Shown: positions 36,924-45,700 of the stretch, in pieces
Layout: each line of letters begins with the position of its first letter
Numbering within the stretch: the first letter of the stretch is position 1
Assembly: GCA_028724905.1 (NCBI GenBank)
Contig: JAQYTG010000012.1
Location: 1 to 64,000, forward strand
Direction: 5' to 3'
DNA: 64,000 nucleotides
DNA from: Actinomycetaceae bacterium
GTDB lineage: Bacteria; Actinomycetota; Actinomycetes; Actinomycetales; Actinomycetaceae
Program-made: the position numbers and the translations under genes
The notes under the pieces: model-generated
Database searches by the model: none
What the model was told of the DNA's origin: nothing
What the model saw: only the letters and a program-made list of their open reading frames with translations

Positions 36924-38018
36924 TCAGAGCGTTCGGCCATCAGAAGTGCGCGAACGCAAAGAGATATCTAAACCGCCGTGAGTGAAAGCGCTGGCCACCG
37001 CTGAATAGTCGAGCGAGAACTTCATGGTAGAGCCGAGCTGGTAATCCTGGGTGCTATCGGTGACGTCACACACCGTGTAATCACTCGAAGCCCCGAGAAT
37101 CTCGACTCCAGGATCACACGCCGTCACGCCATCCATATACATCGCTTGGCGCCCCAACACGACGAGCGCCCGTTTGCGCCGCCCCTTATCAACGAAGTGT
37201 GGTTTTTCTCCAAAGGCTGCACCATTGCCTACGTCCCCCCACGGCAGTGAGGGTTTCTCTTTCAGCTCGACGATCTGCGTTTCCAGAGTGAATGGATGCC
37301 GCTCCAGCCACGGAATGTCTTCCTCATAGCAGGGGAGACGGCCAAACAGGATCGACTCTCCACAGCGCAAATTCGTGACGGCAGAGGGTAAGGTGCCCTC
37401 TTCGAGCATCCGAAGTGAGCTGGAGTTTCCTCCCGACACGATGTCTAATTCCCGTCCGATTGCGCGCTGCACTAGATCCACTTTGGCTGCTAGATCAGCC
37501 ATGTTGTCAGCTCCAGGCAAGATGTTGCCATAGCAACTCACATTGGTGCCGATCCCTGCTAGCCGCACGTGTTTCAGCTGCTCAATGCGCCGCGTGAGCT
37601 GCACTAATTCGTCGTCCTCGACGCCCTCGCGCAAATCTCCTACTTCGACCATCACCACGACCGAATAAGACGTACCATGAGTCGAACAGTATTCTTCGAT
37701 CCGCTGCACGGTAGCAATATCAGAGATAAAAGCAAGATCTGTGAGCTCTACGAGCTGGGGGATCTCCCCCATCATAGGAATCCGAATAAACCACTTCTCT
37801 TTGGGAATCTCGGCGTATGCACGCACGTGTTCCAAGCTGGCATCCGCCAATGCCTGCACCGGAGCCTGCGCAATGCGCTCAATGAGCGGAGCATAGCCAG
37901 CAACACCTTTCACCACCGCTGTAATATCTACGCCGCGCTGAGCGCTCAGTTGAGTAATGCGAGTGGCATTTGCAACGATTCGATCGTCGTCAATCACGAC
38001 GCGGGGAAAAGTAGTCAT
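36924..38018 (-). CDS. fold-type III PLP racemase, alanine/ornithine racemase family
   Basis: A cytosolic PLP enzyme that should interconvert L- and D-forms of an amino acid. K37 in TAVVKGVAGY is the Schiff-base lysine. GIGTNVSCYG, SGGNSSSLRMLEEG and NLRCGESILFGR match the alanine/ornithine racemase group, as opposed to the two-domain Alr. 364 residues. The ribosome-binding site AGGAGAG lies 11 nt before the ATG and overlaps the stop of a short truA-derived ORF. The gene lies between the ATP-grasp gene and the MurT/GatD-like pair. Supplying a D-amino acid to them is inference. Confidence 0.83.
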   Translation of the reverse strand: MTTFPRVVIDDDRIVANATRITQLSAQRGVDITAVVKGVAGYAPLIERIAQAPVQALADASLEHVRAYAEIPKEKWFIRIPMMGEIPQLVELTDLAFISDIATVQRIEEYCSTHGTSYSVVVMVEVGDLREGVEDDELVQLTRRIEQLKHVRLAGIGTNVSCYGNILPGADNMADLAAKVDLVQRAIGRELDIVSGGNSSSLRMLEEGTLPSAVTNLRCGESILFGRLPCYEEDIPWLERHPFTLETQIVELKEKPSLPWGDVGNGAAFGEKPHFVDKGRRKRALVVLGRQAMYMDGVTACDPGVEILGASSDYTVCDVTDSTQDYQLGSTMKFSLDYSAVASAFTHGGLDISLRSRTSDGRTL

Positions 38019-38033
38019 AGTTCAGATGCTCTC

Positions 38034-38156
38034 CTATGTGTCTTTAGGCCAAATGTAATCCATTTCTGCTGCGGGCGCACAGTAGAGGCTCCTAGGCTGC
38101 GCTGCCCGACCGTGAAAAGCTGCGCCGTCGTAAGCCACATCCAGCCGAATCCTCAT
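38034..38156 (-). pseudogene. truA 5' fragment forming a 40-codon upstream ORF of the racemase gene
   Basis: Starting from an ATG at 38156, the first 21 codons match the N-terminus of TruA encoded at 33690 in 17 of 21 positions (MRIRLDVAYDG then AAFHGRAAQP). The DNA identity is about 76 percent with mostly third-position changes. After AAQP the similarity stops and the frame continues 19 codons to a TAG that overlaps the racemase ribosome-binding site. This looks like the remnant of an old second truA copy. It may now act as a short leader ORF. Confidence 0.7.
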
Positions 38157-38444
38157 GGCAACAAGTCTAGCCAGGAAATCCCGCCGGCCGGCGATGCGGC
38201 AAAGCCGCGACTACTGCCGCCGGCCAGCGCGCTAGCAGAGGCCACTTACACACGCAAGCAGACTCGCACGCTATTAGGGGAACTCTCACAGACACCAGCA
38301 GGCCCCCACATACGCAACTGGAAGCACGGTTACACACTAGCAAACTCTCCCTCACACACATTCGCAGGCCATGCGCGCATCTGCTCATGGGCAGGTATGC
38401 TGTATGCATAGAACACAACGCAGCTACTTTGAAACGGTGAAGCA
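38157..38444. other. racemase-murT divergent region
   Basis: Carries GC-rich inverted-repeat sequence around CGCCGGCCGGCG and GCCGCCGGCCAGCGCGC (about 38178-38233), followed by CACACACGC/CTCACACACATTCGC-like simple repeats to about 38365. The murT-like promoter probably lies at 38370-38435. No ribosome-binding site better than GAAACGGTGAAG is seen. Confidence 0.4.
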
Positions 38445-39836
38445 TTGAATTCTCTTCGATTTTTTACGGCTCTTCTCACCGCCAAACTCGCCATGTTTGC
38501 TCTGAAAGTGACGCGCCACAACGGCACCCAGCTCCCTGGCGTGCTAGCTATTAGAATCTGCCCTGATTTTCTTGGACGCATTGCTCACCCTAAAAAAATC
38601 CTTGGCGTCACCGGCACCAATGGAAAGACCACCGTCGTCAACCTGATCAACGACTCCCTCCAGGCAGCGGGGATATCTGCTCTCAACAATAAGATGGGCT
38701 CTAATTTGCACACCGGCGTGGCGTCGGCGCTCGTCTCCGGCACCAGCATTTTCAATAAGCCGCGCTACGATGTAGCTGTTTTTGAGCTTGACGAGCGCGC
38801 CACCCCGAAAATTTTCCCGTATCTGGCACCGGATTTGCTCGTCGTCACCAACCTTTTCCGCGATTCCACGAAGCGCAATGCCCACTCTGGCTACATTTTT
38901 TGGGTGATTAATCAGTGCCTCCCTGCGCATACCAGGCTGCTACTGAACGCGGATGACGTCACCTCTAGCCAGTTGGGCGAACACAATAAACGTACATTCT
39001 TCGGTATCGAACGGATGGAAAGCGACGTCTCTCAGACGCACAATATCGTAAACGACGGCCGCACCTGCCCACGCTGCCACCTCGCACTCACGTACGACTA
39101 TATGCGCTACCACCACATCGGAAAAGCCCACTGCACACATTGCGGCTGGCACTCCCCTAGCTACGATTACACCGGTACTGATGTGCAGGCGACCACTAGT
39201 TCGCTGAGTGTGCGCGAATCTGACGGATCCGCCACTACGCTCAAGATGCTCAATGACGGCGTGCACAATATCTACAATGTGGTGACGGCGTTTGCAGCGC
39301 TGCGAGAGTTTGGGCTGCCGGCTGAAGTGGCCGCTACCGCCCTAGGCAATATCTCTATCGTCAAAAGCCGATTTTCACAGGAGAAGTTCGGCGACGTCTA
39401 CGTGGGCAATCAGCTCGCCAAAGGACTCAACGGCGTGGGAAGTTCCCGCGCTTTTGACTACATCTCACATCTTCCTGGCGATAAAGAACTGATCTTAATG
39501 ATGAGCGATCTCGGCGATGAGAAAAACTACTCCGAGAATCCCACATGGCTCTATGATGCAGATTTTGAATACCTCGCCGATGAGAGCATCACGCACATCG
39601 TAGTGACGGGGCCGCGCGGCAAAGATTACCGTTTGCGTCTGCTCCTCGCCGGTGTGCCAGATGAGCGTATCACCTGGGTGCAGCGCGAGATAGATGCCCC
39701 TGAGCATCTGCATTTTACCCCTGGAGAGCGCATCTTCGTGCTCCATGAGGTTGATTCACCGGTGCTCGCTGAAAAAGTGCTGACGGCGACGCAACATTTA
39801 GCCCAGCAGAAAGCCGCAGAGAGGAGCGCATCGTGA
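38445..39836 (+). CDS. MurT-like Mur ligase (lipid II isoglutaminyl synthase family, divergent)
   Basis: A Mur-ligase-fold protein of 463 residues with the ATP loop GVTGTNGKTT (54-63), a Cys4 zinc ribbon typical of MurT (C208, C211, C230, C233), LLLNADD (165-171), and the C-terminal MurT domain (WLYDADFE 368-375). Canonical MurT amidates D-Glu of lipid II using ammonia from GatD. Several signatures are changed: the DRYGE region after NLFRD reads STKRNAHSG (141-149), NP(A/V)G reads KGLNG (326-330), and the aspartate that completes the GatD triad is N365. A different amino-group donor is therefore likely. The gene overlaps the GatD-like one by 4 bp. Confidence 0.85.
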   Translation: MNSLRFFTALLTAKLAMFALKVTRHNGTQLPGVLAIRICPDFLGRIAHPKKILGVTGTNGKTTVVNLINDSLQAAGISALNNKMGSNLHTGVASALVSGTSIFNKPRYDVAVFELDERATPKIFPYLAPDLLVVTNLFRDSTKRNAHSGYIFWVINQCLPAHTRLLLNADDVTSSQLGEHNKRTFFGIERMESDVSQTHNIVNDGRTCPRCHLALTYDYMRYHHIGKAHCTHCGWHSPSYDYTGTDVQATTSSLSVRESDGSATTLKMLNDGVHNIYNVVTAFAALREFGLPAEVAATALGNISIVKSRFSQEKFGDVYVGNQLAKGLNGVGSSRAFDYISHLPGDKELILMMSDLGDEKNYSENPTWLYDADFEYLADESITHIVVTGPRGKDYRLRLLLAGVPDERITWVQREIDAPEHLHFTPGERIFVLHEVDSPVLAEKVLTATQHLAQQKAAERSAS

Positions 39837-40744
39837 GCAGCCTGACTATCGAAGTACTCTATCCCGAATTTGCCAACCTCTTCGGTGAAGGAGCCAACCC
39901 AGAATATCTCGTTCGTGCTATGCGTGAATCTGGCACTGACGTCACCGTGCTCTATACCGCTCTCGATGAAACTCCTCGCTTCCTCAGCGGCGATGTAGAT
40001 TTTGCCTATCTCGGATCCATGACAGAAAATGCCCAACGACTGGTGGCAGACACACTACAGCCATATCGGCAGCAGATTTTTGCCCGAATCAAGGCGGGGC
40101 AATTTTTCCTCGCCACTGGAAATGCCGTCGAAATTTTTAGTGACGGCATGATATCGGCAGAGCTAGGGGGCTTTGAGGGATTGGGGCTCATCCGCACGCG
40201 GGCGCATCTGGATGTGTGGCACCGCCACAACTCATTTTTCTTAGGCGAGTGGGCAGATGCTCCCGAATCTGCAGCCGGCGGGTTCGGCGATGGTGGATAC
40301 TACACAGAAAGTGGCAACGACGTATCTGACGATCATGGATCTGGCCACACCATACAGATCGTCGGGTTTAAGAGCCAGTTTGGACATTCGCGCAGCAGCG
40401 ATGGAACTGCCCCACAGGCAGCTTCTGGTTTTACGCTCAAACCACTTTTTCGCACTGTTCGCGGTGTGGATTTTGATGGCACAGAAGTAGAATTCGGGAA
40501 TCTTCGCTCGCCGAGCAGCGGCACAGCAAAGCCGTGGGGCGAGGGCGTACGCATCCACAATTTCATGGGCACATACCTGACTGGCCCACTGCTGATCCTC
40601 AATCCCCCGTTCACAAAATGGCTGATGCGGAGTTTGGGAGTAGACCACCCACATCTTCCGTTTGAGGAAGCCGCTTTTGACTCTTATCACACACGAATAG
40701 CCGATTTTCACGACCCTGCCAGGCACGCCGTATTGAAGAGCTAG
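39833..40744 (+). CDS. GatD-like class I glutaminase-fold protein lacking catalytic Cys and His
   Basis: Partner subunit of the MurT-like protein, with the GTG start overlapping its stop by 4 bp. The class I amidotransferase fold is recognisable (LTIEVLYPEFANLFGE, GFEGLGLI, IVGFKSQFGH, GTYLTGPLL). Where GatD has LAICGGYQ with the nucleophile cysteine, this protein has LATGNAVE (93-100), placing G96 at the nucleophile. Where GatD has YLHGP, it has YLTGP with T250. Glutamine hydrolysis therefore seems impossible. An Asp/Gly-rich loop of about 30 residues (140-172) adds to the length of 303, against about 240 for GatD. It may be a structural or substrate-binding subunit. Confidence 0.83.
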   Translation: MSSLTIEVLYPEFANLFGEGANPEYLVRAMRESGTDVTVLYTALDETPRFLSGDVDFAYLGSMTENAQRLVADTLQPYRQQIFARIKAGQFFLATGNAVEIFSDGMISAELGGFEGLGLIRTRAHLDVWHRHNSFFLGEWADAPESAAGGFGDGGYYTESGNDVSDDHGSGHTIQIVGFKSQFGHSRSSDGTAPQAASGFTLKPLFRTVRGVDFDGTEVEFGNLRSPSSGTAKPWGEGVRIHNFMGTYLTGPLLILNPPFTKWLMRSLGVDHPHLPFEEAAFDSYHTRIADFHDPARHAVLKS

Positions 40745-41097
40745 CAACGCGACGTATAAGCTCTGCGAAAGAGCTATCATTACGAAAAAGCTAGCACTGC
40801 GGAGCGAGACAGCTCCGCGCGACGCCTCCCGCGCACAGCAGCTCCACACACGACTCCTCCCGTGCGCACCAACTCCACACACGACGCCTCCACACAAAAC
40901 AGCTCCACACGAGACCTCCACACGCGGCCTATCCGAGAGCGATCTGCGCGAAAGGCTCACAGCAAACGATGCTGTCAGTTGCCGCCAATTGCTGTCAGTC
41001 GCTGCCAGTTGCTGCAAATTTTCTCAGATTGCAGACGCTCCAGTTCCGCGATGTGAAATGCTGGGCTAGAGCTCTGCGGCAGTCATACACTGGATGC
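40745..41097. repeat. 353-bp intergenic region with small hairpins and degenerate repeats
   Basis: After gatD come two small hairpins (AGCTCT-GCGAA-AGAGCT at 40759-40775; GCGGAGC/GCTCCGC at 40799-40818). Then come imperfect units of CAGCTCCACACACGACGCCTC (about 40826-40925), and then GCTGTCAGTTGCCGCCAATTGCTGTCAGTCGCTGCCAGTTGCTGC (40972-41017, about 9-18-bp periodicity). No gene is supported before purC. Confidence 0.6.
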
Positions 41098-41985
41098 ATG
41101 GCTGAAATGAAGCACGTTCGTATTGATGGTATGTCCCCTATTTCGAGTGGCAAGGTGCGAGACCTCTACGATCTCGGCGATCAGCTACTCATCGTCGTCA
41201 CTGATCGCGTCTCCGCGTTTGACGTCGTTTTCGATCAATTAATTCCAGATAAAGGCGCTGTGCTCAATAGCATCAGCGCTTTTTGGTTCCGCAAGCTAGC
41301 TCACATCATTCCCAACCACATGGTGAGCACCGATCCAGCCAGCTATCCAGCCCCCTTTAACGAGCACCCCGATCAACTCGCGCGGCGCTCGATGCTGGTC
41401 AATAAACTCGATATGGTGCCAGCTGAGTGCATCGTCCGTGGATATCTTGAGGGATCAGCTCTCAAGAGCTACCGTGCAGACGGCACGATCAACGGCATGA
41501 AGATGCCAGCAGGGCTGCGCCAAGGAGATAAACTTCCGGAGCCAATTTTCACCCCCTCAACGAAAGCTGAATCAGGCCACGACGAAAACATCTCCGTCGC
41601 TGAACTCAAGAACCGCATCGGCGTCGAAACCGCACAAGCTCTCGAAGAAGCTAGCTTAAAACTCTTTACTGAGGCCAGCACCTACGCCGAAAGCCGAGGG
41701 ATTATTCTCGCCGATACAAAATTCGAGTTTGGATATCGTGACGGCGTACTCCACCTTGGCGACGAAGCCTTTACTCCTGATTCCAGCCGTTTCTGGGATG
41801 CTGAGACGTGGGAGCCTGGCCATGCGCAGGCGAGTTTCGACAAGCAGTATTTGCGCGAGTGGCTGGAGACGCTCGATTGGGATAAAACGTATCCGGCTCC
41901 AGAGCTTCCCGCAGACGTGATTGCCAACACCGCAGCGCGCTACCGCGAAGCCTACGAGCGTCTAACCGGCGAGACATGGAAGTGA
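41098..41985 (+). CDS. purC: phosphoribosylaminoimidazole-succinocarboxamide synthase (SAICAR synthetase)
   Basis: Ligates aspartate to CAIR in purine synthesis. SGKVRDLYDLG and VVTDRVSAFDVVFD near the N-terminus, and ECIVRGYLEGSALKSY, identify it. ADTKFEFGY near the C-terminal third supports the call. The ATG at 41098 gives 295 residues, normal for the long form. The upstream 43 codons of the open frame translate intergenic repeats and have no similarity. purE follows within 10 bp. The two form the first part of a purine cluster. Confidence 0.95.
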   Translation: MAEMKHVRIDGMSPISSGKVRDLYDLGDQLLIVVTDRVSAFDVVFDQLIPDKGAVLNSISAFWFRKLAHIIPNHMVSTDPASYPAPFNEHPDQLARRSMLVNKLDMVPAECIVRGYLEGSALKSYRADGTINGMKMPAGLRQGDKLPEPIFTPSTKAESGHDENISVAELKNRIGVETAQALEEASLKLFTEASTYAESRGIILADTKFEFGYRDGVLHLGDEAFTPDSSRFWDAETWEPGHAQASFDKQYLREWLETLDWDKTYPAPELPADVIANTAARYREAYERLTGETWK

Positions 41986-41993
41986 GACGGGCA

Positions 41994-42482
41994 ATGACTG
42001 ATCTGAAAATTGCCATTATTATGGGCTCCCGCTCCGATCTGGAGGCCATGCAAGAAGCCGCTGACGTATTAGCGCAATTTGGCATCGAATATGAGATGCG
42101 GGCTCTGTCTGCGCACCGCACTCCCGCTGCCGTCCAAGAATACATCTCCGGTTTGGCTGATCGCGGCTTTGCCGGAGTGATTGCCGGAGCGGGCGGAGCT
42201 GCCCATTTGGCGGGAGTGTGCGCCGCACATACCTATTTGCCCGTATTTGGTGTACCTATGCGCACGAGTATGGCTGGCGGGCTCGATTCTCTGCTCTCGA
42301 CGGTGCAGATGCCTCGCGGTATTCCGGTGGCTACCACTGCTACTGGCGGCGGCGGTGCCTACAATGCGGCGCTGCTGGCCGTGGCTATGATCGCGCTGAG
42401 CGACGCCGATATCCGCGAGAAATACATCGCTTTCCGTGCCGCGCAGACACAAAAAGTACTCGATCAGAGCGTGATTAGCTAG
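41994..42482 (+). CDS. purE: N5-carboxyaminoimidazole ribonucleotide mutase
   Basis: Converts N5-CAIR to CAIR. IIMGSRSDLEAMQEAADVL, ALSAHRTP (catalytic histidine) and GAGGAAHLAGVCAAHT are all present. The start at 41994 gives 162 residues, and a start at 41976 would overlap purC by 10 bp. No purK is adjacent in this window, so the N5-CAIR synthetase must be encoded elsewhere. Confidence 0.96.
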   Translation: MTDLKIAIIMGSRSDLEAMQEAADVLAQFGIEYEMRALSAHRTPAAVQEYISGLADRGFAGVIAGAGGAAHLAGVCAAHTYLPVFGVPMRTSMAGGLDSLLSTVQMPRGIPVATTATGGGGAYNAALLAVAMIALSDADIREKYIAFRAAQTQKVLDQSVIS

Positions 42483-42712
42483 CGCCGCTAGCTAGCTGGC
42501 GGACAGCTGGTGCACGTAACTGTTTCGCACGGAAATGAGCCGTCCGAAAACGATAGCGATCAGGAAGTGCGGTACTTAGAGTTCCAGTTGAACTGCTCCT
42601 AGCACCTCATCGGCTCAGCACTTCAACCGTTCAATAACTCAATAGCTCAGCAGCGAACGATCAATCGCACCGGCATGGCGCCCGATTCGACGATGTGAAA
42701 GGCACAGAATCC
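42483..42712. other. intergenic region before purL
   Basis: 230 bp between purE and purL without recognisable repeats longer than 10 bp (short TCAGCA/TCAATAAC words at 42610-42655). AAAGG at 42698-42702 is the purL ribosome-binding site. No riboswitch was recognised. Confidence 0.35.
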
Positions 42713-45700
42713 ATGAATATACGGCTCGCTATTCGCAGAAAGCCCTCATGTCGAGACGACGAGCGAGCCCTGCTCGCCACGCTCCGTCACCTCGACGGCG
42801 TAACGGATCTCACCTCTGTTGCCATCATTCATCTGTACGACGTTTTCCATGCTGATGACGACGGGCTCGACCGCGAGGCACTGCTTAGCTCCGTGGTGTG
42901 CGATGCCCGCGTTGATGCCGCTGTGGGAGAAGACGAGCTACGCGAGATGCTGGAGAGCGCCCGCGCGAACCAGAGCACTGCGCTGGCCGTCGAGCCTCTC
43001 CCCGGACAGTATGATCAGCGTGCTGACGCTGCTGGCCAGGCACTCCAACTGCTGCTCCCCGATACGAACGCCCGCATCTATTCGGCAGAGCTGTATGTCT
43101 TCTCTCCCGCTCTGAGTGCAAAAGCGCTAGACGCTATCCGCCATTACCTCATTAACCCTGTAGAAGCCGGCGAGAAAGACCTCTCGGTGTTGATAGAGCC
43201 GGATATGGGCACGCCCGATCCGCTGGTAACATTCGAGGATTTCCTCAGCCGCGACGAAGCTGGGCTGGCCGCGCTCGTTGCTGAGCGGGGGATGGCCATG
43301 AGCGTGGCCGACTTGGCGTGTATTCAAGAGTATTTCCGCTCTGAGGGACGCACTCCCACCGAGGTAGAACTAGCGGTGCTCGATACCTATTGGAGTGACC
43401 ATTGCCGTCACACAACGTTCAACACTGGACTGACGGAGATTGCCAACAACTCTGAGCGTTTCCATGAACAGCTTGAGCGTGCACTAGCCCGCTGGCACGA
43501 ACTACGCGCGGCTAATGGCCGTTCCCAGCACACTCCTACGCTGATGGATCTAGGCACGATCATGGGCAAAGATCTACGCCGCCGAGGCGTTCTGACCAAT
43601 CAGGAAGTGAGCGAAGAGATCAACGCCTGCTCGGTGCACGTGGAGGTGGACGGCGAGCCGTGGCTGCTGATGTTTAAAAATGAGACGCACAATCACCCCA
43701 CGGAGATTGAACCTTTCGGCGGTGCGAGCACCTGCTTGGGCGGAGCTATCCGTGATCCCCTCTCTGGCCGATCTTGGGTGTATCAGGCGCTGAGGCTCTC
43801 AGGCGCCGGCGATATCACAGAGCCGCGCTCAGCCACGTTAGAGGGCAAATTGCCACAAGCCGATATCTCCACTCGCGCCACCGCTGGCTATTCCAGCTAT
43901 GGCAACCAAATTGGTTTAGCCACCACCGGCGTACAGGAATTCGTCCACAGCGGATACGTGGCCAAGCGAATGGAGCTGGGAGCTGTGGTGGCCGCTGCCC
44001 CCCAAGGCAATGTGCGCCGGCTCGAACCACAGCCTGGTGACGTCGTCATCATCCTCGGCGGGCGCACTGGCCGTGACGGCATCGGCGGAGCCACTGGCAG
44101 TTCCAAAGCCCACACCGAAGAATCTCTTGCCCGCTCCGGCGCTGAAGTACAAAAAGGCAATCCTGTCAATGAGCGCAAAATTCAGCGTCTATTCCGCCGC
44201 GCTGACGTAGCGCAGATGATTGTGCGCTGCAACGATTTTGGCGCCGGCGGAGTGGCCGTGGCTGTGGGCGAGCTGGCTGCTGGCCTCGATATTCACCTTG
44301 ACAGGGTACCGCTCAAGTATGCGGGACTCAACGCTAAAGAAATTGCCATCAGCGAATCTCAAGAACGCATGGCCGTAGTGGTGCGAGCAGCAGATGCCGC
44401 TGCATTTATCGCAGCTGCCGCCGAAGAAAACCTAGAGGCGACGGAGCTTGCTGAGGTGACGGCAAGCGGCAGAATGCGTATGTTTGACGGCGATACCCTG
44501 GTGCTGGATCTCTCGCGAGCTTTCATTGAGACAAACGGCGCGCCGCGCAGCCAAGTGGTCGATATGCGCGATCCGCAAGTAGGAAGCCACAGTGCGAATG
44601 CCCACAACGCCGCCGGAGCAACTTCGGCGCCCACATCAGTACTCGCCAGTCTCGCGGCGGCGAACACCGCCTCTCAAGAAGGCATGGTGGAGCAGTTCGA
44701 CTCCACTGTAGGGCGATCCACAGTACTCATGCCGTACGGCGGGCTGCTGCAAAAAACTAAAGAGATGGCAAGCATCCAAACGCTGCCCGTGCCTGGCGGC
44801 ACCGACGTTGCCAGCGTCATGACGTACGGGTTCAGCCCCGACCTAGCCGACGACTCCCCCTATCTGATGGGGGCGTATTCCGTGGTCGAGGCGCTCAGCG
44901 CGCTCAGCGCCGCCGGATCCGATCCAACGCAGGCGTGGCTCACGGTACAAGAGTATTTCCAACGCCCAGATTCTGATCCGCTCGTCTGGGGCACTGTGCT
45001 CCAAGCACTGCTCGGCTTACTCGAAGCTCAAGATGCTTTTGAAGTGGCTGCCATCGGCGGTAAAGATTCTATGAGCGGCAGCTTCACCCTTGAAGATGGC
45101 CAGGAACTGCACGTACCACCTACCGTGGTGAGCTTTGCTGTGGGTACGGTGGAGGCTACAAAAGCCGTGAGTGCCACCCTGCCGCGCAGACAGCTCGATC
45201 TGTATTATCTGCCGCATACGCCACTCGCTTCTGGAACTCCGAATTACGAACAGCTGCGTGCCAACTTCGCCGTCTACCATCAACTTGCTGCTGCCGGCGG
45301 TGTGGTGAGCGCATCAGCGATCCGCGAGGGGAGTTTGGCTGCCACTGTCGTCAATATGTGCCTGGGCAACGCTGTGGGCTTTTTTGCCTCCAGCACCTCA
45401 GCACGCACCTGGCTCACCGCCGGCCACGAGGTAGAACAGCTCACTCACAATCCCTTAGGCGGCATCGTCTTCGCCGTCGATCCACTAGTGAATATCACTC
45501 CACTGTTTACTATCGCCACACCAGACGCTACAGCAGACGATAACGCTGCCGGCGGGGATTCATCCGCGCATGAACGGCCTCGCGTGATCTACCTCGGCGC
45601 CACCACAGACAAAAACCACATCATTGATCTAGGTTTCGAGACATTCAGCGTAGAGCAGGCACTACAGGTGTGTGAGCGCGGCTACGCGCAGGTCTACCCC

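Noticed and set aside
38178..38233. GC-rich inverted repeat before murT as a terminator
   Set aside because: The pairing is imperfect and has several competing foldings, and it lies upstream of genes on both strands and not after one.
40969..41097. Longer PurC start
   Set aside because: The extra 43 residues translate a degenerate intergenic repeat; the family N-terminus begins at the ATG 41098.
42483..42712. Purine riboswitch or regulator site before purL
   Set aside because: No conserved riboswitch core or clear inverted-repeat operator could be recognised by eye.
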